Shown: positions 21,236 through 33,262 of the stretch, in pieces
How the letters are laid out: each line of letters opens with the position of its first letter
How positions within the stretch are numbered: position 1 is the first letter of the stretch
Origin: Tipula vernalis
Taxonomy: Eukaryota; Arthropoda; Insecta; Diptera; Tipulidae
Reading direction: 5' to 3'
Assembly (NCBI GenBank): GCA_958295665.1
Contig: OY282560.1
Coordinates: forward strand, 262,060,641 to 262,124,640
DNA: 64,000 nt
Program-made: the position numbers and the translations under genes
Notes under the pieces: model-generated
The model's input: the letters and a program-made list of their open reading frames with translations, nothing else
What the model was told of the DNA's origin: nothing
The model's database searches: none

Positions 21236-24150
21236 TAATGTTTTTGTCTCACACTTAAGGTTAATAAAAAATTGAAACGTAAAGAAAGAAACGTTTTTTT
21301 ATTGTTGATTATGATATGATATAATTTTGCATTGTTGACTAACCGGTAGGGGTTCCCTAACATTTTGTGCGAGGTGGCGATTTATTGGTTAAAGATTAAA
21401 ATGAATCAAAAATACTTTGAAAGGAGTTTGAACAACCAGGTGGGAGACCAGAATTTCTGCCATAATGGCTCTTAGATTTCAACTCTAATATTTACGAGTA
21501 TGTCACGCACTGGTCTCCACTTGAGTAATAATTGGGCCATACAAAATTTACTTGTAGCCACAATAATTCATTTCATTGTGTTATTTCCAATTAAATTGGA
21601 TCCCGACATTCACAAGTTCTTAACTGTTATACGAGTACATAGTTGTTATGAGTACGCTAAACATTGTAAATTTTTTGTGATTTCGTTAATTTTTATATAC
21701 GTATGTAAGTGCTATTTAAGTATGTGAATTCTACAGAAAATTTTGTACAAAATACCGAAAGATAATGCATGTGTCTTAAAACTATTAATATTTGTTCAAA
21801 GTTATCTGAACAATTTTACTCAAAATTAATTGCCTTTCGTGTTTCTTCCGCTGCTAAATATCTGCATCTTGTTAAGAGCCAAATTCTGGCCCGGTTTGAA
21901 TTTGGTATAAATTTCCTTTAAGTCGTTTTATAACCATTTTTCATTATATTTTATAAAAGATCCATTTTCAATTCATCTTTACTCTTGGCAGGTGAAAATA
22001 TCACATACTCGTATTTGTTTAGGGCATATTTGTTTATAGAATTCACATTTTTGTTTCTACTCTTATGAAAACGACTTTTCAGATAGATAAGGTTATTTAA
22101 GTTTAATTTCCTTGTTTTCAATCAAATTATAAAAGTTAACATTATTTTTGCTTTTTGTGTTTTGAATAGCTATAATTTGATTCAAAATATAAAAGGAACG
22201 CAAAACTCTTCACGTTGTTTTATAAATTGACTTGTTTTATCCATTTTTTGTCATTATTGGAAAACTGGTTCCAATAGAAAATAAATCGAACCGACATTTC
22301 GCTTATAGATACATGAATTGTAAAGGATCACATAACATTGAAGTAATTAGATCACATTTGGCGATTTCAACGATATATCCCAAAACATACACCATGAAAA
22401 ATCTATGTATGTTTAAATAATCATAATTTCTCAAGAATATGTTAGTGCCACGGAAAATGTTTGGTATGAAAATCGCAAGCATCCCCACGCCAAAGAATGT
22501 GTAATTAAACAAACAAATCAATACGAATTGAGAAGAATATTTCTAATTGAGACGAGTGATAAGAATCAAACCTTGATTTTCAGATCAGCTCTTCTAATTT
22601 CAAAATACGAGTCAACTGATGGGAAATCTGCTAGAAAACATTTCTAATGCTTGGGAATGGCACAGGTCAGTATTTTATTATATGGCTAGATCCGGAGTAC
22701 AACTGTCAGTAGCGGAAAAAACGATATTATGATGGAGATGGATAAATTAACAGAAGGAAACAACAATGCTGGGAGATATACAGTTCGAAACTTAATTAAA
22801 ACTAATCCAAAAATACTTACCTAGACCTAAAAAAACTAGAGCATTAGCCAGATTCCTGATGATAGAGAAGTAATTCTCGACTGCACGACTATAATTTCAG
22901 AAACAATATAATTTTATTATTTTTATTTTAATTATTTGGTTTTACATTAGAAGTGATTTAGTAGGTAATCAGCGAAAGACTGACTATTTTTGTTGCACAC
23001 AGATACATATTTCAAGTCAAATACCGAAAATACAATAATTATTAAGTTTAACCACAAATCAAATGTAAATTTAATTATGCATCTATCTATGTCAATTGCT
23101 ATTGTTGCAAGAATTTATACAGAATTTCGTAGCACCTTATTACTAACGAGATTAATGACAAAAGGTATTATAAATCTTCGAATTCCCAAAACACCAACTT
23201 GACAAGATCAAAGCGAAATCTCATCGATTTAAAACATTTGTATTAAACAGAGCATCTATGATATTCACAGTCTAACGTGAATAGATTGTACGTTAAGATT
23301 ACGGGGCATGGAACCAGAATATCTCGAAAAACATTAAATATTGTGGAGTGGCCCAAATTACTACAGTTACCAAGCACTCCGATAATTTGCCAATCATAAT
23401 CGGGAAGCAATACTAGAGAATGTTCCAGACCAGGCAAAAAGTTAGTAGCCTTAGCTAAAAACAAAATTTCATCCGAGATAACATGATATCATTAGTCTTG
23501 CGATACCCTGCTGCTTTAAAGGTGACAAGACACAGGAAACTGTATATGAAGTCGCAGGATTTTGTGACGGAAATTAGATGACGAGGTGAAAATGACTGAA
23601 GAAAAATTAAAATTAATTTCGTAACCAAAGTTATCAATTCAAATTGATGGCGTATACTATGATCTCATTATTAAATGTGTTTGCGGTTTGTTCAGCAACA
23701 GTTAAAGTTTGACAACTTAAAATTCTACAATGGAAATATATTTTGAAAAGTTGATACTTTTCAAACAATGGACTCCCTGTGGGCTTACATGGGGATGAAT
23801 TCTGATGTAATGTGCAGTCGATATTGATCAAAACGAAAAAATTACGATTGGCACTTTTCTTAATTGCTGATCTACTGTTTTTAAGTTCACTTTTCCAATT
23901 TTGTGTTTTTTATATTAAACGAAAGAGGAGAAGATTGAGATTCTTTTGCCATTCCTAAAATATCATAAAAATTAATGTTCAACTTTTATTGTAAGGTTCG
24001 GGTACAACGAACATTCCACCTAACACACATGTTTTGGAATTTTTGATTAACACTTAAGCTATTTTTCAAAATATTTATGTCTAATTTAAAGCGCCTAGAA
24101 ATGTCAAAGAATTTTGTAAATTTAATTTAATTTATAGTCAGTTAATTTAT
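21236..24150. other. Long intergenic stretch, no gene seen
   Basis: Only short open frames without family resemblance, mostly A/T-rich. A region at about 22600-22900 has a more balanced composition and could be an old, heavily decayed coding relic, but no motif was recognisable on either strand. Confidence 0.4.
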
Positions 24151-24159
24151 TTGAACATT

Positions 24160-24475
24160 TACCTTACTTAGTTTTTAAGATTTTTGCAAAAAACATTTCC
24201 TGAACCAAGGAAGTGGCCACTTCCGATGAGCCAATTTGTAGTCAAATTCACTGGAACCTCCCAATTTATCAAAGAAGCTTAAATCTGAAGTTTAAGTTCG
24301 ATTGGTTAAACCATCTGGGCTGTAGCCACACACTAACAGACAGACATCATTTCGAAACCCACTTTTTCGGACTCAGGTGACCTCAAAACAGATAAATCTC
24401 TAAAAATCTCAAGGTCCAAAATTTTCATGATTACTATACTTTATTTTACTTACGTTAAAGAAAGTAAAAAATTCG
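24160..24475. repeat. Interspersed repeat, copy 1 of a ~320-bp family
   Basis: Shares a series of phrases with 41755-42078: ggaagtggccacttc-like, cccaatttatcaaagaagct, gttcgattggttaaaccatc, then cagacagac, cccactttttcggactcagg, ctctaaaaatctcaaggtcc and ttcatgattactatacttta. Order and orientation are the same in both. A related end occurs inverted near 34730-34800 (cttttacgttagtaac). No coding frame. Likely a non-autonomous element or its end. Confidence 0.65.
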
Positions 24476-25154
24476 AAGATTTAGATTCGAAGAAGCCAAA
24501 AATTACAGCCAGAAATCTTGGGCAGTTAGTTCTAAAGCAATTTAAAAAATATGGATTAAACCCCAATTATTTAATTGGAATTGGCACAGATGGGTGTTCT
24601 GTGATGATTTAGGAAAAAAACGTTGCGGGGATTATTTAAAAAAAATTCTGTTTATTCAGTTATTGGACAATATAATTATGGATTTGAATGATCGATTTTC
24701 GGATAGATTATTAAATATGTTTGTCATCACTTTTTAATTCGAAAAATCTATTAGAATTAGATAATTTTGAAATAAAAAGGAAAATTGAAAATGTGTCGCA
24801 AAGTGTGAAAAACATTATTACAGATTCATCTAATTTTCAGTACCAATTATATTCAGAGATATGTCAATTAAAAGAATCTACAAAACATTCATCAAATATG
24901 TGTTCCAGTTTAGAGGATGTTTTATTTAATTTAAATGAAGATATTTATCGCCGGATGATCGAGCTAGTTAGCATGTATGTGTCATTGCCTATAAGCATCA
25001 CATCTGCAGAAAGAAGTTTTTTCGACCCTTAAAAGATTAAAAACATATTTGCGGAATTCAATTAGTCAAGATCGATTGGTAGGTTTAGCTTTATTAAATA
25101 TACATAGAGAAGTGGAAGTAAATATTGAAAAGAAGATTAAATTTTATTATTAGA
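24427..25154 (+). pseudogene. hAT-superfamily transposase remnant (ZMYM1-like)
   Basis: The first piece (to 24610) reads 'ARNLGQLVLKQFKKYGL' then 'LIGIGTDGCSVMI', matching the strand around the second catalytic region (QxYDGA-like) of ZMYM1-type hAT transposases. The second (24721-25032) ends 'LPISITSAERSFF', and after a one-base frame change 'STLKRLKTYLRNSISQDRLV' and 'GLALLNIHREVEVN' follow to 25154. This is the conserved C-terminal dimerisation region of hAT enzymes. The middle of the protein is missing, so this is an internally deleted, inactive copy. Its upstream sequence overlaps the interspersed repeat. Confidence 0.75.
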
Positions 25155-25453
25155 TAAGTTTAAAGAATTTATAACAGCTATATTTACACTGAATATCGTT
25201 TGTAATTTAAATTTTTCTATAAAAAATACATTTTCGGAAATTTCTGTATTGCGATCAAATACTTAACTAAAATTATCTGTAAAATTTAGACAAAAATCGA
25301 ATTTATTAAAAAATGCTTGGGGACAAAAAAATGTGAGATTTAAATGCAAATACATTTTTTTTAGTTGTTGCACACGAGATTATGTCAAGCGTGTGGACAA
25401 AACTTTTCTTTTGGGGTTTCTTTTGCGTTTATTCACCTGCGAGAATTTGAAAA
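25155..25453. other. AT-rich spacer
   Basis: Non-coding sequence between the hAT-type relic and the hAT-type MITE end. No clear structure. Confidence 0.35.
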
Positions 25454-25562
25454 AGGGTTGCCAGTTATACTTCCTTAGGTAGTACAGTACTTCTTTTCTG
25501 GTTGCTATTGTATAATAAACTAATTTTCTGTAATTTGTAAAGAAGTACACAAATGTACTTCT
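25454..25562 (+). mobile_element. Left end of the hAT-type MITE family
   Basis: The first 40 bases (AGGGTTGCCAGTTATACTTC and following AGTACAGTACTTC) match the left terminal repeat of the complete MITE at 1503-1695, and similarity continues through a ttctgtaatttgtaaagaag phrase. No matching right end is close by, so this is a broken copy or one end of a larger element. Confidence 0.6.
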
Positions 25563-26400
25563 TTTAGCTAATAAAAGAGCGATAAATGTGGATCATTTTA
25601 GTAAAAGATTTTTGGAAGTATTTTTCTGTATTGCTTTAAAAAAATCATTTTCGAATCAACAAAATATTTTTCTGTTGTAGTTTGAACATTTAAATTTAAA
25701 AAAGTGAAGTAAGCAGCTATTTAAATGGTTTTAAGTTCAAGATTAGCTAATTCCTTTTTATTTCAAGATGATTTTATTCAAAATGATTATTAGTGTTCTG
25801 GGCCAATTTAAAATAAATATAAATAAATACCTCAAAAACGGATAACCAGATTCACCTAAAAAAAACACTTCGTGAAAAAATTAAATTTTAAGTTAACACA
25901 GTGTTCTCTGATTTAAAAATTGAATTTCAAGCCATAACATAGGAAAATAATAAAAGAACATTTTATACAAAAAAGATAAATTTCAAACAAAAAAACTATT
26001 TTTGCTCCGATCGTAGGAAAAAATATATCTTTCCGTTGTTTTTTCGAAACGAAAAGCTCATGATTCCAGTATGTTGTATTTGTTGCTAAGCAACAAGTAA
26101 TAATAGTACGAGAATATTTTTTCTGGCCTAGGCCGGGAATATATTCCCGTATGGATTTTTAATTGTTTAGATATCCCTTAAATTTCGTTCACACGTTTTT
26201 TATAAATCAAATAGGTACACAAACTTGACAACTTTTGAAAAAACAAAAAAACAAAATGTATTTATGTCTTATGATGTCGTGGTTAACTAAGCAATAATTT
26301 TATGTTATTTTCGATTTTTTACTTTGTTTTGATTTCTTAATATGATAATTAATGAATAATACTAAAAATTATTTTGGGTTTATATTCGTTTTAAAGTCTG
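25563..26400. other. AT-rich intergenic sequence
   Basis: No gene. A 16-bp perfect palindrome CGGGAATATATTCCCG lies at 26134-26149, next to ggcctaggcc. Otherwise A/T-rich. Confidence 0.4.
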
Positions 26401-26411
26401 ATCGGAGAAAA

Positions 26412-26548
26412 AATAGTATGTACAATTCGGAGGAAAAGTGCATTCCCGGACTCCCGTGGTTGCCGGACTCGGCTATCGCCTCGTCCACCAATTTCCACTA
26501 TCGTCCGGGAATGCAGTACTTTTCCTCCTAATTATACAATATACTATT
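26412..26548. repeat. GC-cored inverted repeat (hairpin)
   Basis: The left arm (aatagtatgtacaattcgga, then ggaaaagt and gcattcccgga) is mirrored by tccgggaatgca, gtacttttcctcc and a ttatacaatatactatt end. Arms are about 40 bp with one or two small indels. The loop of about 52 bp (26451-26502) is strikingly GC-rich, with ctcccgtggttgccggactc and ggctatcgcctcgtccacc, in an otherwise A/T-rich region. It could be a short foldback element, or a transcribed hairpin. No reading frame. Confidence 0.7.
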
Positions 26549-26549
26549 G

Positions 26550-27010
26550 TGAATATAGTATAGCTATTTCGTAAAAATTTAAAAAAAAAATCCAACATTA
26601 TTACAAAACGCACGCAAATTTTAATTTTATCTCCCTTTCACAGTGTAATTGTTTGTGTAATTGATTTATAACATTTTTTTTTTGCGATTATTGAAAGTTA
26701 GGCTATGATTTAGAAAGATACACCATGTCACACAGCGCCAATTTTTACAATGGTAGAAATATTTTCAACTAGAAAATAGCTCCATATTTATTAAAAGTGC
26801 TAATTTTTAAAACTAAAAAATTTAATAATTTAAAATGTAGCAATAAATTGAACTAAATGAAAATGCCACTTTTCCAAAAAAATTATTGTGCTATTTTTGT
26901 AAACTGAAGGTAATTCATTACTTTTATAAGTACATAATGGATTATTTTTCGTATATTTCGTAAATCCAAACTGGATTTTTGGATACATTTTTGGAATATG
27001 ACCAATTAGT
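26550..27010. other. AT-rich spacer
   Basis: No gene and no clear repeat; it leads into the tandem repeat block. Confidence 0.35.
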
Positions 27011-27690
27011 CTGTAACCGATTATGATGAAATTTTTAGATAGATTTTTGGATAGACTATTCTGTAACTTGGCTATTTTTTAAATGATTATGATGAAATTG
27101 ACAGACACGATGGAAATGGCATTCTTTAATTATTTTCAGATGAAATTAATGGAACTTGGTATTTATGAATACGATTATGATGAAATTTGACAGGTACGAT
27201 GGAAATGGGATCCTTTAATGTTTTTTAGATGAAATTAACAGAATTTGGTGATTTTGAATACGATTACCATAAAATTTGACATGTACGGTGGAAACGGAAT
27301 TTTTTAACGATTTTTGGTTAAAGGTTATTAATATGAAAAATTAGCTTGTTATTTGGCTATTATTTAATCGATTATGTTGAAATTAGCCAGGTTGGAAATG
27401 GGATTTTTAAATGATTTTTGGAAAATGGTCGATTAGCTTGTAACTTTGGTATTTATTAACCGATTATGATGAAATCTGACAGGTACGGTGGAAATGGAAT
27501 TGTTACATGGTTTCTGGATAGATTTTTGAAATGTGGTCAATTATCCTGTAACTTTTAAACGATTATGATGAAATTCCACAGGTACTATGGAAATGGCATT
27601 ATTTAATTATTTTCAGATGAAATTAATGGAACTTGGTAATTTTCAATATTATTATGATGAAATTCGACAGCTACGGTGGAAATGGCATTC
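27010..27690 (-). repeat. Tandem repeat block, ~90-105 bp period
   Basis: About eight copies of a unit containing gattatgatgaaatttgaca, then ggtacggtggaaatgg and agatttttggat-like phrases; the anchor gattatgatgaaat starts near 27020, 27082, 27174, 27262, 27370, 27463, 27562 and 27651. The reverse complement is the same unit found in the array at 42110-43480. An ORF of 88 codons across the end is a repeat artefact. Confidence 0.7.
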
Positions 27691-27699
27691 TTTAATGAT

Positions 27700-27760
27700 T
27701 TTGCAACTACAAAATGTTGCAATTACAAAATGTTGCAACTACAAAATCTTGCATAACAAA
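27700..27760. repeat. Short direct repeat caactacaaaatgttg
   Basis: A 17-bp unit (caactacaaaatgttg and variants) is present three times in a row, followed by a degenerate fourth. Probably replication slippage. Confidence 0.6.
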
Positions 27761-27803
27761 ATAGTGCACTTATTTCTCTTTTTAGTAGGTGTCATTAATA
27801 AAT

Positions 27804-28260
27804 CCTATATAATCCGCTCCTATGTGCGGCACACAGTGCGACATGTTTGCTGATCCCGGCTCCTATGTCCCCCGAAATTCAAATCTAAAGTCCCTCGGAG
27901 GGCTAAGCGAAGGGGAGCGCAGCGATATCCCGCGTGCCCGAGAGAGTTACCGAAGCCGTTAGCCTCTACGTTTCGGGATTTATAGATTCTATATAATCCG
28001 CTCCTACGTGCGGCACGCAGTGCAACATGTTTGCCGATCCCGGCTCCTACGTCCCCCGAAGAAATTCCCAATTTTCTAAGATTTATATTTTTGGTTATTT
28101 TCGTTTCGTAACAGAAATCCCCCATTTTCCAGAATTTATAAAAAGCAAGATTTTAAATTCAAATCTTAAGCCCTAAAACGAAATTCAAATCTAAAGCCCC
28201 TCAGAGGGTTAAGCGGGGGGAGTGTAGCGACGTCCCGCGTGCCCGTAAGAGTTACCGCGC
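27804..28260. repeat. Duplicated GC-rich modules A and B
   Basis: Module A (about 72 bp: ctatataatccgctccta, gtgcggcac, atgtttgc, gatcccggctccta, gtcccccgaa) occurs at 27804-27876 and 27989-28060. Module B (about 80 bp: gaaattcaaatctaaag, ccctc.gaggg, taagcg, then tcccgcgtgcccg and gagttaccg) occurs at 27874-27952 and 28180-28258, with a partial start at about 28153. The order is A-B-A-(spacer)-B. High GC sets it apart from both flanks. The 101-codon minus-strand frame here looks like an artefact of the GC-rich sequence. Origin unknown; I do not recognise it as rRNA or tRNA. Confidence 0.7.
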
Positions 28261-28264
28261 GCGC

Positions 28265-31200
28265 GATTTACCATCCTAAATGCGTTTGATTATCAAAAAG
28301 TTAAATTGTGGAATTTGAATTCGTTTAATTATAAAAAAATTAAACTTAAAAGTTACTTGAAGAAAAAACTATGAATGTTAAACACGAATTGAACGAAAAC
28401 ACGAATTGATTGCAGTAGTATCGTATCTAGAGGAATGGGCTAGTGGAATAAGTCTAGAATCGTAATAAATCTCTCGGTTACCGTTTTAATGTGTTGTGTT
28501 CAATTTTTTCATGTTGACGTAATCTGATTTTTAGCGGGAATAACTTACCGCATGTTTTACAGAAATAATTCGCCTCGAATCGATGTTTACGGAATTTATG
28601 TTCGATCGCTTTGAAAATTTATCGGGAATGCGTCTGGGCACCGTTTCCAGTCGACTAAATCTATTTTGGTTGATGTTTTTTTTTTTGCTGGATACTTAAG
28701 CAGATTGGATGCGAGTATTGGTCTACCCCGGATATCAATTTCACTTTCATGCTGCCTGAAATCATAAATCACAATTATAATTTTAAAATAACATAATTTT
28801 GTTTACCGAAAATGTCCTATTAAATCACAATGTTTTATAAACTACTGGCTAGAGATCATACATTGAAATGGTTTTGGCGTTATTTTAATTTTTTCAAAGT
28901 TGTTGGGCCTTGTTGATCGCTACTTGTGCTTTTTAAATCACTTTGTTTTATTGCATCACTTTGTATATCGTTGTAAACGATAATTTACATTAAAATTATC
29001 CGGAAAATGGAGATTTAATATTAAAATTAGATAGGAATTCTCCATGTCCATAATAAATTATTTCTCATTGTGTTGTATGTATGATAAGTATGTGTGATAA
29101 ACATAAACATTTTGATGACGATCGAATTAAACGAAGTAATCAATTCGTTTGCCTCCTAAACAAGCACTTTTTATTATTTTATTTTATTAACACAGTATAT
29201 TTTATCCAAAATATATAAATTATTAGAGTAGGTATTGATAAATCACTATTTACACGCAAATGTCAAAATTTAGTTTATTTTTATAAAGCCAGATGGTTCT
29301 TATCTATCTAAGAAATAATACGCATACTAAGATTTCAAAAATGTATTTTAGTAAATACACAAACCAAATAAAGTGTTTTAAACCCAAGACTCGAACCATA
29401 ATAAGGCATTTGTTGTCAAATAGTAAGGTATATTTTTAGCTAAGACTCAACCCAATATGTAGTTCACATTAATTCCGATTTTTACAAAATGGCGTTTTCA
29501 AATGGTAGGCCTTTATAAATGTGTTCCAAAAAATCAAGAAAACACTAAGCATCTGGAATAATCTGAAAAATATTATGCAAACATTTTTTTGCTAAAACAG
29601 CAAGACTGTGTAACGAATTCCTTGGGTCTGCGTTTAGACAACACCTGCAAACAACACGTTATCAGAAAAATACTAAGCCAGGGACTTCAGGGCGGTTATA
29701 TTTTTGCCGGCTAAAGCTCAGGGAGTGGGGTGGAGTTTCCTGAAGTATGACCTAGCCTGTTTAGACCGCATAGATGAGAAGGAATTTAAAACAGGGAAGG
29801 AGACAATCACGTATCACTTACAATACATGGGCAAACTTACCACCTCATTCTCCAATCGTCAACACTATTCAGAACAAACAGCCATTATCAAATTAAAAAA
29901 AAAAAAAAAATGTAAATAAATAAAAAGCATAGATTAAACCCATCACAAAGAAAGTTGAATGTATTTTTTAAACAATAAAAAAAATGATATAATTACATTA
30001 ACGGAAGAAAAAATTTAAGAAGAAAAAAAAAACTTAAAAATACCAATACCTAAGCTATCTAAAACCTACCATATATGTTTGCCTAGATGCTAATTATAAT
30101 AAAAAAAAATAAATCATCCTATCATTCTTATTGATATAATCTATATTTGAACTAAAATACGCGAAAATTCAAAATGTCGGATTCATTGTAGATACTAGAT
30201 AATTGACCGTTATAATAAAGAGCGGTCCTATACTGTAAGGAAGATGCAACCTTAAGAATGATATGAAGATTTTAAGACATGAAATATATGTATATCAATA
30301 TATAGTTATATAAACTTATAATAATAGAAAAATTGTTAAATAAGTAATAATAAATGAAAACAAAAATCTTATCTTATAAATACTCGTTCGTTGTTGCTTG
30401 ATGCCATGTTGAAGGTCGTTCTTGGCGAATATCATTTTTTTTTCCGTTTTATAGAACACTTGAACCCAGTTTGGTAACAGAATTTTGACTTTTGTTAACT
30501 TATCGAACCACTCAGATAAACGGTTTTTTTGTATTTTTTTTTCAACAAAATCACTTATAGTTTTTTTTTTTTTTTTTGGTTTCGTACCATAATATATAAT
30601 TATTTTAACTTAATTCACGAGTATGTGCGAATGCATTCCAACGTTCAAAATAAACCTAATTTTTTTTTTACTAATAAGTCCGCACAATTCAGTTTATACT
30701 TAACTGACTGTTCAATTCAGATTGTCTTGCTCACTGTAGTTTAACGTAATACACAGATATTATTTTGATAAATAAAGTTTCGTTTAAGCGCACCAAAAGA
30801 ACAACAACATTTTGTTTTAATTTTTATCATACAGTCTGCACGGTAATCCCACTAGTTTATTAATTCCACGATGTGTTTATTTTATTTCAACTGACTTAAG
30901 ACGTTATTCGTATTAATTTTAAGTTGTCTAAATTATTTATAACTTATTATTATAATTGTTTTTATTTATTTCGTTAGTGTAATTCATTTTAATTTAACTA
31001 TATATTAGGAACTCGTTTTTTTAGAATTATTTATACACCAAAAAAAAATACCACCAAACACCACAAAGTTTATTGTTTTATCTTTCTTTCATCAGGTTAT
31101 AAAATTTCACTGACCATAGGTATTGTTCTTTTCGTTCTCGAAATAATTTTTATTTTGAATCACAAAATATTTAAATTACATGCAATATAGGTGTAATTAT

Positions 31201-31990
31201 TTTTTTATGATTTTAACAGAATATAATTACAATTTGTAAGGCAATTGATAACAGAACAAAAAAAAATATTATCAAACTAAAAAGTACCAAAGACTTTCAA
31301 CTTTCTTTCTTTTAGATTCAAATTAATAATACTAAAAAAAATAAAATAATTAAGAATAGCTTTGCAGATCGAAATTCTAAAATCAGCATCCGACTCAAAA
31401 TCTAGCTATCAACTGTCCCATCTCGGGTTTTTTTTTCCATTTTAAGATCCCGATATTTTCATAATACCATTACAATCAATTCTCCCCCCCCCCCTTAATC
31501 CAATTTCTCCGAAATTAATATTATTATTATTATTGTTTGGGTGTATGTACAATACATTGTTTTTTTTATTGCAACCAGAAATATTTTTGTATCTGATCCC
31601 TCAATTGGAACGGTGTAAACGTTACAACTGTTAAATCAGTCTATTTTGAGTCATGTGTACGAAATAAAGTAATTAAAATAACATTTAACTGATAACTTCC
31701 CTAGGAAAATTATCAGTTATTATACGTAACTCGAAATTGACCGATTTTATAGGCTTGCTATTTTAGCAAAACATACTCTGGCTACTAGATGAAAAGAATT
31801 CATAGTCTTATTTTACAATAAATACTGTTTCAAAATGACACTTTCATAGTACAATTTACAATCTATAAAGAAGCCTTAACTAATTCTGTTTTTAAAAATA
31901 TTTATTTGTCCACGATTAACGTATAATATGGTATACTCATTATACGTTTGTTTCTTCAACTATAATGATATCCACTATTCACTGCTAGTT
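28265..31990. other. Long gene-poor stretch
   Basis: No frame above about 70 codons with any recognisable motif. It contains A/T homopolymers (for example T-runs near 28673-28685 and 30560-30575), a C-run near 31482-31494 and a short (ATT)n near 31520. A segment at 28690-28750 has more balanced composition, and its minus strand has an acceptor-like ttcag before an open stretch, but I found no partner exon. Confidence 0.4.
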
Positions 31991-32147
31991 TATCTTGTGG
32001 TCCCTTCTTCCATTATTCACTACTACCAAATAAAAATTTCATTTTTCAAATTTTATCTATACCTTTTCATTTTCAAATTCGAAAAAATCATTTCCAAAAT
32101 GGAAATAATCAATATCAAATTGGAAAAAGTCATTTTTAATAGGTAAT

Positions 32148-32600
32148 GTGGGGCTTATTCATCACGAAGTAAGAAGAGGAGCATTTAAAACCCCGCAAGC
32201 GAATGAGTTCATACGCAATTGTTTACGCAATGTTCTAATCAAATATCAATCATCAGTCGTAATGGTAATTGATAATGCTCCGTGTCATGCGTCTATTGAA
32301 GCTATGTTTCTTGAAAGTGAATTTATCAATCATCGGTTATTAAGGCTAGGGCCATACAGTCCAATGTTAAACCCCATAGAATTTAGTTGGTTGGCTCTTA
32401 AGGCCTCTATTAAACGAGATTAAATAACTGAAATGCCACAGATTGGGCCAGCAGGTGAAAATAGGATAGATTTGGCCTAAACCGAATTTCGTTTACAAAG
32501 GCATGAAAATATTATACAACGGAATTTGCCAAATTTATCTGTTGCAAATTGTGCTAAATTTATTGCATATATTCAAAAATTCATACCAGTGCCCGAATTC
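32148..32600 (+). pseudogene. DDE transposase C-terminal fragment (Tc1/IS630-like)
   Basis: The frame (to 32423) reads 'VVMVIDNAPCHASIEAMF', then 'RLLRLGPYSPMLNPIEFSW' and 'LALKASIKRD'. The Asp of 'IDNAPCHA' and the Glu of 'NPIEFSW' are the second and third catalytic acids of the DDE triad. After a stop, similar sequence continues ('MPQIGPAGENRIDLA', 'NLSVANCAKFIAYIQKFI') to about 32590. The first catalytic Asp and the DNA-binding domain are absent, so this is an inactive 3' piece. The pattern with C-H after the second Asp is typical of the larger IS630-like enzymes common in arthropods, unlike the Tc1 copy at 6.3 kb. Confidence 0.75.
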
Positions 32601-32740
32601 CGGTTCGATGACAAATGATAATGAGAAAAGATTTGATTTTTTATTTCAACTAGTCGGTTGCATTTTTAGTTAGAGTAGGCGAAATAAAAAATAAACTCAT
32701 TTCTCATTCTCATTTGTCATTGAACCGGAATTCAGGTGCA
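32588..32740. mobile_element. Palindromic MITE (~153 bp)
   Basis: The left end gtgcccgaattccggttc plus gatgacaaatgataatgaga is mirrored by tctcattctcatttgtcatt and gaaccggaattcaggtgc. Arms are about 40 bp with few mismatches, and the centre is about 65 bp. It abuts the Harbinger-like MITE at its right. Confidence 0.7.
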
Positions 32741-32741
32741 G

Positions 32742-32991
32742 GGGGCCTATTCTCGAATTCCACATCCATTTTCCACATGTGGACATCTGTCAAAACTCAT
32801 AAAAATTGAATTTTTTCGGTACTAAGGGAATATTTCCGAATGGGTATAAGCATGTGGAAAAATTCCCCATATAGGAAAATGTCAATGCCGCATGTGTTTT
32901 ATATACGAATTACAATTTTCGAACCATTTTTTGACAACATTGACAGATGTCCACATGTGGAAAATGGATGTGAAATTCGAGAATAGGCCCC
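32742..32991. mobile_element. Harbinger-like MITE, 250 bp, TSD CAG
   Basis: Terminal inverted repeats of about 51 bp with a single mismatch start GGGGCCTATTCTCGAAT and include the palindrome TCCACATGTGGA. A 3-bp direct repeat CAG flanks it (32739-32741 and 32992-32994). GG-rich ends with a 3-bp duplication are typical of PIF/Harbinger MITEs. Near-identical arms suggest a recent insertion. No coding capacity. Confidence 0.8.
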
Positions 32992-33262
32992 CAGATGTTT
33001 TAAATTTAGTCGATATGATTTTTTAATTTACTGTATAAATTAATAAAGTTTTGATCATAAATATTGTTGTACACTGTGGGTTTTTTATTTTTAAATTTAA
33101 AAATGATTATTTCCAATTTGATATTGATTATTTCCATTTGGGAAATGATTATTTCCATTTTGGAAATGATTATTTCCAATTTGATATTGATTATTTCCAA
33201 TTTGAAAATGATTATTTCCAATTTGAAAATGATAAGTTCCAATTTGAAGTTGAAAAGGTGTA

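Larger units (their letters stand above)
32015..33262 (+). mobile_element. DDE-transposase region between minisatellite-like inverted arms
   Basis: The left arm (about 32045-32140: catttccaaaatggaaat, aatcaatatcaaattggaa) and the right arm (about 33095-33260: gattatttccaatttgatat, repeated) are built from the same roughly 21-24-bp unit in opposite orientation, with about three copies on the left and seven on the right. The transposase fragment begins directly inside the left arm. Between the transposase and the right arm two small MITEs have inserted. Whether the arms are the real transposon ends or two separate minisatellites is not settled. Confidence 0.5.

Noticed and set aside
27820..28125. 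101-codon minus-strand frame in the GC-rich modules
   Set aside because: Spans the duplicated modules and changes character at their boundaries; explained by high GC and lack of stops.
27804..28260. rRNA or tRNA origin for the GC-rich modules
   Set aside because: No tRNA cloverleaf or conserved rRNA segment could be recognised in either strand.
28690..28755. Possible small exon on the minus strand
   Set aside because: An acceptor-like ttcag precedes an open stretch, but there is no donor or partner exon and no recognisable protein.
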